Of a stretch of 64,000 nucleotides of DNA, positions 8,686 to 16,685 are shown piece after piece. Within the stretch, counting starts at the first letter, position 1; each line of letters starts with the position of its first letter. The notes beneath the pieces are model-generated. The model was not told where the DNA came from, searched no databases, and saw nothing but the letters and a program-made list of their open reading frames with translations. This DNA is from Rhizobium sp. RM (GTDB lineage Bacteria; Pseudomonadota; Alphaproteobacteria; Rhizobiales; Rhizobiaceae), in the NCBI RefSeq assembly GCF_013390595.1, contig NZ_JACAWV010000012.1, forward strand, positions 1 to 64,000, written 5' to 3'. Made by a program: the position numbers and the translations under genes.

Positions 8686-9495
8686 ATGATCACAGGAACC
8701 GAACTTTTCTCGTTGAAGGGCAGGGTTGCGCTCGTGACTGGTGCCGGGCGTGGCATCGGGTATTCGTTCGCCAAAGGACTTGCTTCGGCCGGCGCGCATG
8801 TCGTTATCAACGACATCAATGCCGATAACGCCAATGCCGCAGTTGAAAGTCTGAGGGCCTCAGGTTGGAGTGCCGAAGCAGTTACCTTTGATGTGACTGA
8901 CACACCAGCTGTTGCCGCAGCCGTCGATGGTATTGCAGAGCGCAATGGCAGGCTCGACATCCTGATGAACAATGCCGGTATTCTTATTCGAAAGCCGGTC
9001 GAGAGCCATGACATGGATGACTGGAACAAGGTCATCGCCATCAATCTCAGCTCGCTCTATGGCGTTGCTCGGGAGTGTATCCGCCACATGCGCAAGCAGA
9101 AATATGGCCGTATCATCAATACTGCTTCCGTTATGGCCATAAGCTCGCGGCCGGGCGTTATCTCCTATGTTGCTGCCAAACATGGGGTGGTCGGCATTAC
9201 ACGCGGATTGTCGGCAGAGCTCGGGTCCTGCGGTATCACCGTCAATGCGATCGGTCCTGGCTATATCCTGACGGATATGAACAAGAAGGTATTGGGAACC
9301 GGGACATTCGAGCAGCAGGTCATCGACCGCACGCCACTGGGACGTTGGGCCGAGCCAGATGAACTCATGGGGTCGGCGATTTTCCTGGCGTCCGAAGCGG
9401 CCAGTTTCGTGACCGGTCATGTCTTGATGGTGGATGGTGGCATGACAGCCAACGCATTCCTGACAGAAAGTGCAGATCTGGGCGCGGCAAGCTGA
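8686..9495 (+). CDS. short-chain dehydrogenase, gluconate 5-dehydrogenase-like
   Basis: This is a 269-residue classical SDR: GAGRGIG cofactor loop (19-25), NNAG (about 95-98), catalytic S148, Y161 and K165. The FSLKGRVALVTG opening and the PLGRWAEPDELMGSAIFLAS segment resemble gluconate 5-dehydrogenases (IdnO), which interconvert 5-ketogluconate and gluconate. With the idnD-like enzyme this would allow C5 epimerisation of a sugar acid. SDR specificity is hard to read from sequence, so the substrate is inferred from context only. It overlaps the next start (TGATG). Confidence 0.8.
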   Translation: MITGTELFSLKGRVALVTGAGRGIGYSFAKGLASAGAHVVINDINADNANAAVESLRASGWSAEAVTFDVTDTPAVAAAVDGIAERNGRLDILMNNAGILIRKPVESHDMDDWNKVIAINLSSLYGVARECIRHMRKQKYGRIINTASVMAISSRPGVISYVAAKHGVVGITRGLSAELGSCGITVNAIGPGYILTDMNKKVLGTGTFEQQVIDRTPLGRWAEPDELMGSAIFLASEAASFVTGHVLMVDGGMTANAFLTESADLGAAS

Positions 9496-10592
9496 TGACG
9501 ACAATTACACAAATCGAGGCAAGGTCTGTCTGTATTCCGCTGCAGAAACCGGTTCAGCTTGGACCGATAACCATTGTACAACGGGACTATGTCGTTGTGC
9601 GGCTAGTGCTTTCGGATGGATCGGAAGGTTACGCATATGGTTACGATCGCGGCCTGCCACTGTTCGACCTGGTTGCAAGAGCCGCCAGACTTTATCCTGG
9701 CGAAAAAGCTGCCGACCGAAACCGGCTCCGCAAGCTTGCACTGGGGCCGACCCCCGCACCACGTGCAGCCATGATCCGGGGGATGAGCCTGTGCGATGTT
9801 GCCTTGTGGGACGCATGGTGCGTCTCCATCGGCCAGCCGCTTTCCAATGTGTTGGGCGCAGTCCGTGACAGGGTCGCTGTGATGCCGGTGATTGGTTACG
9901 GCATGACACCACAACGGGCCGCAAAAGAAGGCGCCAATCTCGCAGCTCGCGGGTTCAGGACCATCAAGTGCATGATTGATGGCCATGACTTTGAGGCTGA
10001 CAAGGCAGTGATGGAAGCTCTGGCCGGTTCGTTGCCGGCAGGAGTTAAATTCGGGATTGACGCGCATTGGTCGTGGACAAGTATTGATCAGGCGCTTGCA
10101 TGGTGCCGGCTCGCGGAAAAGCTTGGTGGTGCTTTTGTGGAAGATCCGTTCGCGCCGACACAAGTCCATGCCATCGCATCTCTGTCAGTACGTCTCGATA
10201 TTCCATTGGCGGTTGGTGAGGATGTCATTGATCTGGCCGGGTTCCGTGATCTCTCCGCTGCAGGTGGTATTGTTCGGGTGGATGCTTCGGTGAGTGGTGG
10301 AATCACCGGCGCGGTCGAAGCGATTGCAGTTGCCCGCGCCTTTGACAGACCTGTTATTCCGCATGTTTTTGCGGGTCTCCACGCGCAACTGGCACTGGCG
10401 TTCGATACGGTCCGCTGTGTCGAAATGATCATGCCGGAAGTTGGTGCCGATCCTATCGATCAGTTCTTCCTGTCTCCCCCGATCGTGGAGAACGGAGAGA
10501 TCGTTGCCACTGGGCGGCCAGGCGCAGGACTGGCCCTCGACTGGGACCGTCTGGCTCCCTACACAAACCGTCAGGATATTTTCTCAAAATGA
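9495..10592 (+). CDS. mandelate racemase/muconate lactonizing (enolase superfamily) enzyme
   Basis: This is a 365-residue enolase-superfamily protein with the capping domain first and the barrel second. Metal ligands D189, E216 and E242 and acid-base residues K158, D263 and H290 are all visible, so it should be active. The D-H pair and lysine resemble mandelate-racemase-subgroup sugar-acid dehydratases, which turn aldonates into 2-keto-3-deoxy acids; a cycloisomerase role is the alternative. It overlaps neighbours on both sides (TGATG and ATGA), so it is an integral step of the operon. Confidence 0.85.
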   Translation: MTTITQIEARSVCIPLQKPVQLGPITIVQRDYVVVRLVLSDGSEGYAYGYDRGLPLFDLVARAARLYPGEKAADRNRLRKLALGPTPAPRAAMIRGMSLCDVALWDAWCVSIGQPLSNVLGAVRDRVAVMPVIGYGMTPQRAAKEGANLAARGFRTIKCMIDGHDFEADKAVMEALAGSLPAGVKFGIDAHWSWTSIDQALAWCRLAEKLGGAFVEDPFAPTQVHAIASLSVRLDIPLAVGEDVIDLAGFRDLSAAGGIVRVDASVSGGITGAVEAIAVARAFDRPVIPHVFAGLHAQLALAFDTVRCVEMIMPEVGADPIDQFFLSPPIVENGEIVATGRPGAGLALDWDRLAPYTNRQDIFSK

Positions 10593-11056
10593 CAGATCAG
10601 CAATACCTCGAGAAGTGGGGACAATCCAGCCTTGACCATACTGGATGGATTACCCCTGATATCGATCGCTCCGTAACTTTTTGGACCAACGTCATGGGCT
10701 TTGAAGCAAAGCCGGTCGGCGAGCGGCGGGAGCCTTGGATCTCACGCTTTATGGGGGTTCCGGGTGCTAAGGTGAAGCTGGTGCATCTCTACGGTCATGG
10801 CGGCCATATCGAGTTCATTGAGTTCGAAGAGCAGGACACGCCGTCTATTCCTCGCGGGAGCCAGCCTGGCGCGGCTCACATTTGCTTGAGAATCAAAAAT
10901 GTCGAGGCGCTTCGCGACGATATTCTCCGTCATGGCGGATCCGAGCAAGGCCAACTGGCCGAAATAACCGAAGGCATCGCGGCCGGCTTACGCGGGCTTT
11001 ACATGCGTGATCCACATGGCGTGCTTATCGAGTTGGTCGAGCTACCCAGATCATAA
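10589..11056 (+). CDS. VOC (glyoxalase/bleomycin-resistance fold) protein
   Basis: This is a 155-residue single-chain VOC protein with two beta-alpha-beta-beta-beta units. Candidate metal ligands are the histidine in SSLDHTGW (about H17), the glutamate in GGHIEFIEF, the histidine in AAHICLRI and the glutamate in GVLIELVE. The family includes glyoxalase I, methylmalonyl-CoA epimerase and dioxygenases; none can be chosen here. It is the last gene of the operon, overlapping the enolase-superfamily gene by four bases. It could epimerise or isomerise a pathway intermediate. Confidence 0.75.
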   Translation: MTDQQYLEKWGQSSLDHTGWITPDIDRSVTFWTNVMGFEAKPVGERREPWISRFMGVPGAKVKLVHLYGHGGHIEFIEFEEQDTPSIPRGSQPGAAHICLRIKNVEALRDDILRHGGSEQGQLAEITEGIAAGLRGLYMRDPHGVLIELVELPRS

Positions 11057-11069
11057 AGAAGTATGTTAG

Positions 11070-11081
11070 ATCATATATGAT
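11070..11081. promoter_or_regulatory. operator 4 of the GntR regulon (gntR leader)
   Basis: This is a perfect 12-bp palindrome, ATCATATATGAT, identical to 2116-2127. It lies 14 bases after the VOC stop and 28 bases before the preferred gntR start, implying autoregulation. An ATG inside it (11077) opens the longest gntR frame but lacks a ribosome-binding site. Confidence 0.7.
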
Positions 11082-11109
11082 TTGTTCAGTTGCCAGAAAG
11101 GAAACCGCA

Positions 11110-11784
11110 TTGGCCCAGAAACCTCTTTCGCGGGAGAACCTATCGACACAGCTTTATGGCAACTTGCGCACGGCCCTTATGGATGGCCAGTACGCTCCTG
11201 GCCAACGCCTGACAATATCGGGTGTTGCGGAGGAGTACGGGACGAGCATCACTCCAGTGCGAGAGGCTATTTTCCGCCTCGTTAGCGAACGCGCACTGGA
11301 AATGCGTGCTGCGACGTCCGTTCAGGTACCTGACCTATCTCCACAAAGCCTGCGTGAGGTGCAGCGCATCCGCATGGAGCTTGAAGGCGTTGCTGCGGGG
11401 CGCGCGGCCGAGCTGGCGACAAAGGCGGACATAAAGGCACTCAAGTCGATCAACGCTGAGTTCATCAAGGCGGCTGCCACAAGTCCTGAGCGCGCAAGCG
11501 TTCTGAACCGCGATTTTCATTTCGCTATCTTGCGTATGGCACAGTTGCCGATCCTGGAAAGCATCTGTGAAAACATGTGGGTTCTTATGGGACCCTTCCT
11601 TCGCACGTTCCACGACCGTATGCCGGTGAGGCAGCTTTCGGGCGACAATCACAAGCATTATGACCTGATTGCAGCGCTGGAAGCTGGGGACGTAGAGGCA
11701 AGTCGCGCCGCCATGCAGGAGGATATCCTGTGGGGTGAGGAGATGGTGCGTACCCTCGAAGCAGAGCGCAAAACCGCCGTCTGA
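11110..11784 (+). CDS. GntR-family transcriptional regulator, FCD type
   Basis: This is a 224-residue regulator: N-terminal winged helix (about 10-75, YGNLRTALMDGQYAPGQRL and EYGTSITPVREAIFRL) and an all-helical C-terminal FCD ligand domain with metal-ligand histidines such as RDFHFAIL. I prefer TTG 11110, eight bases after AAAGG, over ATG 11077, which sits inside the operator and has no ribosome site. A terminator follows. It is the best candidate to bind the five ATCAT-NN-ATGAT operators in this locus and would be released by a pathway acid; the regulon is inferred. Confidence 0.85.
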   Translation: MAQKPLSRENLSTQLYGNLRTALMDGQYAPGQRLTISGVAEEYGTSITPVREAIFRLVSERALEMRAATSVQVPDLSPQSLREVQRIRMELEGVAAGRAAELATKADIKALKSINAEFIKAAATSPERASVLNRDFHFAILRMAQLPILESICENMWVLMGPFLRTFHDRMPVRQLSGDNHKHYDLIAALEAGDVEASRAAMQEDILWGEEMVRTLEAERKTAV

Positions 11785-11811
11785 TTAATCCTGAATTTCT
11801 GAATTTTGTGG

Positions 11812-11842
11812 CCGTCGATGACCTCATCGGCGGACGCTTTTT
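11812..11842 (+). terminator. intrinsic terminator after gntR
   Basis: CCGTCGATGA pairs with TCATCGGCGG (one G-U pair), followed by ACGC and a run of five T. It ends 17 bases before the GST start, so the GST gene probably needs read-through or its own promoter. Confidence 0.65.
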
Positions 11843-11859
11843 CACGTCTGGAGAACCCT

Positions 11860-12447
11860 ATGAAACTTCTTTACGCAGTTCCTTCGCCCTATTCCCGTAA
11901 GGTGAGGGTGGTAGCACACGAGCTTGGTGTGCCGCTTGAGCTCGTTCCCGTCAACGCGATGTCAGACGACCGCGCCCTTGGTGCGATCAATCCCCTGAAC
12001 CGTGTGCCGGCACTGCTGGCGAACGATGGTACCGCCTTCTTTGATAGTCCTTTGATCAGTGAATATCTTGATGTCACCTATGGTCCGAAGCTCTTTCCGC
12101 TTGAGAGCAGCGCGCGTTGGCGGGCGCTGTTGCAGCAGGCACTTGGTGACGGGATCATGGATGCTGCTGTCCCACAACGCCATGAAACCCTTCGCCCGAC
12201 AGAGCAGCAGTCCCCTGAGCGGATCAGGCTTTACAGGCGCTCCATAGATCAGGCGTTGGCGCGTCTTGAGGATGAGGTAGCAGAACTTTCCCGTTTTCAT
12301 GTCGGTACGATCTCGATCGCCTGTGCGCTCTCTTATCTGGATTTCCGATTTTCAGCCGATGCTTGGCGCGATCGTCATCCCGCACTTGGCCGGTGGTTGG
12401 AAGAGGTTTCGCAAAGACCGTCCATGCAGGCCACTTTGTTTGAATAA
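11860..12447 (+). CDS. glutathione S-transferase-like protein
   Basis: This is a 195-residue GST-fold protein. The N-terminal thioredoxin-like domain has PSPYSRKVRVVAHE, the cis-proline loop NRVPALL and the glutathione-contact segment FFDSPLISEYLD; a helical C-terminal domain follows. ATG 11860 has GGAG six bases upstream, better than the longer frame from 11806. It sits between gntR and the TRAP operon. GSTs in catabolic loci can be maleylpyruvate-type isomerases or detoxify reactive intermediates; no catalytic subclass is clear. Confidence 0.8.
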   Translation: MKLLYAVPSPYSRKVRVVAHELGVPLELVPVNAMSDDRALGAINPLNRVPALLANDGTAFFDSPLISEYLDVTYGPKLFPLESSARWRALLQQALGDGIMDAAVPQRHETLRPTEQQSPERIRLYRRSIDQALARLEDEVAELSRFHVGTISIACALSYLDFRFSADAWRDRHPALGRWLEEVSQRPSMQATLFE

Positions 12448-12489
12448 GACGCAGCCGTGGGCCGGTGGCGGGCTTGACGCCGAAAGAAT

Positions 12490-12508
12490 ATGATGCATGA
12501 TATATGAC
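12490..12508. promoter_or_regulatory. operator 5 of the GntR regulon (upstream of TRAP genes)
   Basis: Half-sites ATGAT, ATGAT and ATGAC start at 12490, 12497 and 12504, again every 7 bases. The 12-mer ATGATGCATGAT (12490-12501) differs from operator 1 at one position. It lies 114-132 bases before dctP, so the TRAP importer is probably in the same regulon. Confidence 0.6.
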
Positions 12509-12621
12509 TGAGGCCAAGAGGATCGAGTGTCGCTGGAGGAGCAATGCGTCGCTCACGACCACTGGTCGCGATCGTATTAACCGTGCCGGGGAGGCACGAC
12601 ACGTCCATCGGGAGGAAATAT

Positions 12622-13608
12622 ATGTTGAAATTGACACGTCGAGCCGTCTCAGCGGGTGTAGCCGTCAGCCTTGCAGTGTCCTGTGCGTTGCCAGCATTTG
12701 CGCAATCGCCAACGTTGCTACGCATGAATATGGTTGTCTCCAATCAGGACAAAACCTTTCCACTCTGGCAGGATTTTGCAAAGGAGCTGGAGGCTGCCTC
12801 CAACGGAACCTTGAAGGTCGAGATTTTCCCATCAGAATCTCTGGGAAAGACGGTCGACGTGATCGATGCAGTTTCCCGCGGAGCTCCGATTCTGCAGGAT
12901 TCAGATCCGAGCCACCTGTCCAATTACGTGCCCGATTTCTCCACCTTCATGGCACCTTATCTGGTGAAAAAGCCTGAAGACATCGAGAAGCTCTGGACGT
13001 CAGATACTGTGAAGGCCATGGAGACCAAGCTTGCCGAAAAAGGCTTGAGGGTTGTGACACTCGTCTACTTTGGCACTCGCCATCTGCTCTCCAACCGGGT
13101 GATCAAAACCCGGTCCGATACGGCGGGCATGAAGATCCGAAACGCTCCGACGAAAATGTGGAATGAGGTCTCCAAGGTTCTCGGTGGCAATCCGACGAAC
13201 ACAGCTTGGTCGGAAGCCTACAGTGCACTCGAGCAGGGTGTTGCTGATGGAGTGGAGGCGCCGCTGTCGTTGCTCTACTCCTCCAAGCTTTACGAGACAC
13301 GTCCAGACATCTCGTTGACCGGCCACCTTGTTGCAACCACGTCGATCCTGATGAGCCAGAAAGTCTATGACGCTTTGCCGGACGACGCAAAGAAGGCCGT
13401 TGATACGGTCGGGCGAGCGGAACCTGCCAAACGAATTCCAAAAATTCAGGCTCTGGAGACGGAATTCCGCAAAACCCTTGAGGACAAGGGCATCAAGTTC
13501 AACGATGTCGACAAAGCTTCATTCCTCGAGGCGGCAGCCCAAGTCCCGGCCAGTTTCCCCGAATGGACTCCCGGTGTCTACGAAAAGATGGCTGAGACCA
13601 TCAAGTAG
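12622..13608 (+). CDS. dctP: TRAP transporter periplasmic substrate-binding protein (DctP family)
   Basis: This is a 329-residue periplasmic binding protein with a Sec signal peptide (MLKLTRR, hydrophobic core, cleavage after AFA near residue 26). The conserved arginine that grips a substrate carboxylate lies in the MKIRNAPTKMW segment. ATG 12622 has GGAGG six bases upstream; the longer frame from 12544 would bury the signal peptide. The membrane subunits dctQ and dctM follow, after a hairpin at 13636-13660. TRAP systems import organic acids with Na+, which supports an acidic substrate for this locus. Confidence 0.9.
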   Translation: MLKLTRRAVSAGVAVSLAVSCALPAFAQSPTLLRMNMVVSNQDKTFPLWQDFAKELEAASNGTLKVEIFPSESLGKTVDVIDAVSRGAPILQDSDPSHLSNYVPDFSTFMAPYLVKKPEDIEKLWTSDTVKAMETKLAEKGLRVVTLVYFGTRHLLSNRVIKTRSDTAGMKIRNAPTKMWNEVSKVLGGNPTNTAWSEAYSALEQGVADGVEAPLSLLYSSKLYETRPDISLTGHLVATTSILMSQKVYDALPDDAKKAVDTVGRAEPAKRIPKIQALETEFRKTLEDKGIKFNDVDKASFLEAAAQVPASFPEWTPGVYEKMAETIK

Positions 13609-13635
13609 GACCGCAGCTTCTAAGTGCAGCAGACC

Positions 13636-13660
13636 CGGTGTCTGGCATTGCCAGGCACCG
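13636..13660 (+). other. intercistronic stem-loop between dctP and dctQ
   Basis: CGGTGTCTGGC pairs with GCCAGGCACCG (one G-U pair) across ATT, with no T-tract. Such hairpins after binding-protein genes commonly protect the upstream message and raise its level over the membrane subunits. Confidence 0.55.
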
Positions 13661-13685
13661 TCACTCTACATCGGGGTCGATAATC

Positions 13686-14192
13686 ATGAATACCATAAAC
13701 AGGATAATGGGAGCCTTCGCCAGGCTTGAAGCTTACGTATCGATGGCAGCATTTGCGGTCATGGTATCTGTGATTTCCATCAATGTGATCATCCGTTTTA
13801 CCACCGGCAACTCCCTCGTGTTCACAGAGGAAGTCGCCTACCTCGCCTTTGGCTATTCGGTATTTTTCGGACTGTCTTTCCTGTTTAGAACCCGCGCCAT
13901 GATCGCAGTGGATCTTGTCGTCGACATGCTGGGCGATCGCAGCAGATTTGTAGCGAACATCATCAGCTATGTGATTATGGTCGTCATTTGCGGGTACTTT
14001 TTCTACCTCAGTGCGGGTTTGGCGCTAACAGGCTGGGTACGGCGCACCGCCTTCTTGGATATTCCCTACTTCTGGGTCAATCTTGCGCCAGCCGTCTCGT
14101 TCGCTCTCATGACCTTCTACAGCCTCGTTTTCCTCGGAATGCTTCTCAAGGGAGAAGAGCTACCTTCCGTCGACCTCGAAGAACAAATGTAG
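13686..14192 (+). CDS. dctQ: TRAP transporter small permease subunit (DctQ family)
   Basis: This 168-residue protein has four hydrophobic helices and the typical NVIIRFTTGNSLVFTEEVAYLAFGY core of DctQ proteins. It bridges the large permease to the binding protein in the inner membrane. ATG 13686 is chosen because the frame from 13638 adds a polar leader with no ribosome site. It lies between dctP and dctM, consistent with one tripartite transporter. Confidence 0.9.
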   Translation: MNTINRIMGAFARLEAYVSMAAFAVMVSVISINVIIRFTTGNSLVFTEEVAYLAFGYSVFFGLSFLFRTRAMIAVDLVVDMLGDRSRFVANIISYVIMVVICGYFFYLSAGLALTGWVRRTAFLDIPYFWVNLAPAVSFALMTFYSLVFLGMLLKGEELPSVDLEEQM

Positions 14193-14246
14193 GACAAGGG
14201 CCATTCCCGCAACTTCTTTCAGTTTTTTGCTCTCGCAAGGGAGCCT

Positions 14247-15551
14247 ATGGGGGCTCAAATGAGCTTTACGTCGTATCTGCCGCTTTTTCTGCTATTCGGT
14301 TTATTCATTCTCCGTGTTCCCGTTGCGCTTTCACTCATCGGTGCTGCGGCGTTCTATTTCGTTTTCGTCAACAGTCTGATGCCGACCGATACGATGGTCA
14401 CGAACCTCATGGCGAATACGGAAGCCTTTTCCTATCTGGCCATCCCGTTGTTCACCTGTGCCGGTGTGATCTTCAACTATTCGGGAATTACCGAGAAGAT
14501 CCTGAAACTCTCAAATGTGCTCGTCGGCCATTACACCGGCGGCATGGCGCAGGTGAACGTGCTCGTCAACATGCTGCTCGGCGGTCCCTCCGGTTCGGCC
14601 AATGCGGATGCAGCCATGACCACGAAGATGATCGTGCCGGAAATGACGCGCCTTGGCTACGACAAGGGTTTTTCGACCGTCGTTACTGCAGCGTCGTCGT
14701 GCATCGCGCCAATCATTCCGCCCGGTATTATCTTGATCCTCTACGCACTTGTCGCAGACGTATCGATCACGCGGATCTTCTTTGCTGGCTATCTTCCCGG
14801 ATTGCTGATCTATGTCGCAATCGCGATCACAGTTGCAATCATCTCGAAAAAACGTGCCTACAAGCCGAGCCGCGACAGTCGTGCGTCCTGGCGAGAGATT
14901 GGTATCCAGGCACTCGATTCAAGCTGGGCACTTTTCCTTCCGATCGTCATCCTCGGTGGTCTGCGCTACGGTTTGTTTACACCGACTGAAGCAGGCGCAG
15001 TCTGTGTGATCTATGCTATCCTTGTCGGAGCCTTCGTCTATCGTCGTCTGCGCTGGGCCGATGCTGCAAAAATTCTGATGGAATCCGCTCTGGCAACTGC
15101 TGGCGTTATGTTCCTTATCTGTGCTGCCACAGTGTTTTCTGCCTATCTGACTTGGGAGGGCATCCCGGGAATGGTGGCAACTGCGTTGACCAGCAGCATT
15201 TCCGATCCTCTTTTGATGTTGCTTGTAATCAATCTCATCCTGCTGCTTGTAGGGGCCTTTTTTGAAGGCGGATCTGCGATGATTTTGATGGCGCCGCTAT
15301 TCGTACCGGTCATTCTGGGGATGGGGATTGATCCCGTTCACTTCGGGATCATCATGTCGATCAACCTGACGATCGCAGGTTTCACTCCACCGGTCGGGAC
15401 GATGATGTTCATCACGATATCGATCGCCAAGGTCAAAATCGGCCACTACATTCGCGAGAGTTGGCCTTTTCTGTTCGCCTTGTTGGTCGTTCTCTTTCTC
15501 GTCACCTACATCCCTTGGATTTCCCTCGTCGTACCTCAGATGTTCCTTTGA
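14247..15551 (+). CDS. dctM: TRAP transporter large permease subunit (DctM family)
   Basis: This is a 434-residue inner-membrane protein of about 12 helices. LLGGPSGSANADAAMTTKMIVPEM and the APIIPPGIILILYA motif are signatures of the DctM channel subunit, and a second symmetric half contains GFTPPVGTMMF. Two starts are possible, ATG 14247 after AAGGGAG and ATG 14259 after GGGGG. A terminator (15621-15650) follows. With dctP and dctQ it completes a Na+-coupled acid importer. Confidence 0.9.
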   Translation: MGAQMSFTSYLPLFLLFGLFILRVPVALSLIGAAAFYFVFVNSLMPTDTMVTNLMANTEAFSYLAIPLFTCAGVIFNYSGITEKILKLSNVLVGHYTGGMAQVNVLVNMLLGGPSGSANADAAMTTKMIVPEMTRLGYDKGFSTVVTAASSCIAPIIPPGIILILYALVADVSITRIFFAGYLPGLLIYVAIAITVAIISKKRAYKPSRDSRASWREIGIQALDSSWALFLPIVILGGLRYGLFTPTEAGAVCVIYAILVGAFVYRRLRWADAAKILMESALATAGVMFLICAATVFSAYLTWEGIPGMVATALTSSISDPLLMLLVINLILLLVGAFFEGGSAMILMAPLFVPVILGMGIDPVHFGIIMSINLTIAGFTPPVGTMMFITISIAKVKIGHYIRESWPFLFALLVVLFLVTYIPWISLVVPQMFL

Positions 15552-15620
15552 TCCATGGTGCTTTGAGGCAAGTCGTTGGTCGCAGGTTGGGTCGATTATC
15601 TCTAATCTTGATCGACCGCT

Positions 15621-15650
15621 GCGGTCCTTTTCGAAAACCGGACGCTTTTT
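15621..15650 (+). terminator. intrinsic terminator after the TRAP operon
   Basis: GCGGTCC pairs with GGACGC with one bulged base, over a TTTTCGAAAA loop region, followed by five T. It separates dctM from the iclR gene on the same strand. Confidence 0.55.
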
Positions 15651-15722
15651 AGGGTGATGCCCCGATTTCAACGAAAGCGCATTCCTTTCGCGGGTCCGTT
15701 TCACAGTTCTTGCGGAGTATTC

Positions 15723-16502
15723 ATGAGCAAACGCGCGGCATCCTCACTGGCCTTGGAAAGCTCTCAGTCAAATGTACCTGCATTGCGCCGATCTGTTGAT
15801 ATTCTTGATATGGTTGCCGGTGCGGAAGGTGCGCTAAGTGCTGCTGACATTGCCCGCCTGCTTTCATTGCCCAAAAGTACCACCCACGGGCTTTTGAAGG
15901 TCCTGGTCGAACTTGAGCTGCTTCGCAAGCTCGAAACTGGACGGTTCATTGTTGGCGCCCATCCGACGCGCTGGACCAAGAGTTTCGACACAGAATTTGA
16001 TATCGTCTCGAAGTTCTACGCGCTGGTCTCTGAACGATCCGATTTTCGAGTCTGTACGATTACGTTGACTGTTCTTGATGGCAATGATGCCGTTTCCATT
16101 GGCTCCAGCAATGCGGACCGCTCAATGGGCCTCACTTTTCCGGTAGGAACAAGATTACCGGCATGTTTTTCGGCATCTGGCAAAGTTCTTTTGTCGGAAC
16201 TGTCAGAGATCGAGTTACACAGCATGCTTCCAAACGGGTTGCCCGCACCTACGACATTGCTCAGTACCAGAACGATGGAGCAACTGGTAAAAGAACTGGC
16301 TGAAACGCGCGAGCGTGGATTCTGCTTTGAGCAGGGGCAGGTGAGGGAGAGCGTGAGTTCCATTGCAGCGCCGGTCCGTGATCCCCACGGAAGGACGGTG
16401 GCTGCAGTGTGTGCGAGCACGTTCTCGTGCGAGATCGGACCCCAGAACATAGATCGGATTAGAGAGATGGTTGTCGAATTCGCGAACCGACTAACCGGAT
16501 AA
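15723..16502 (+). CDS. IclR-family transcriptional regulator
   Basis: This is a 259-residue regulator: N-terminal winged helix (about 15-75, SAADIARLLSLPKSTTHGLLKVL) and C-terminal IclR effector domain with GTRLPACFSASGKVLLSEL and the FEQGQVRESVSSIAAPVRD segment. ATG 15723 has GCGGAG five bases upstream and is preferred over 15654. IclR proteins often control sugar-acid and aromatic genes. It lies after the TRAP terminator and may add a second control on the locus; no operator can be assigned. Confidence 0.85.
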   Translation: MSKRAASSLALESSQSNVPALRRSVDILDMVAGAEGALSAADIARLLSLPKSTTHGLLKVLVELELLRKLETGRFIVGAHPTRWTKSFDTEFDIVSKFYALVSERSDFRVCTITLTVLDGNDAVSIGSSNADRSMGLTFPVGTRLPACFSASGKVLLSELSEIELHSMLPNGLPAPTTLLSTRTMEQLVKELAETRERGFCFEQGQVRESVSSIAAPVRDPHGRTVAAVCASTFSCEIGPQNIDRIREMVVEFANRLTG

Positions 16503-16685
16503 TCTTGCGGTGACCGTACCTGACCCAGGGCAAACGACAGGGATGTCGGACATATTCCAAGACAGGATGCTCAGTACTGCTGGCCCTCGGCTTCAGTCAC
16601 CAATGTATCGCACAGACAGCACATTACAGGAATGCCATCAGATGGACCCCGATTGGATGCGCAGAAAACGTCTTGAAAACATGGC

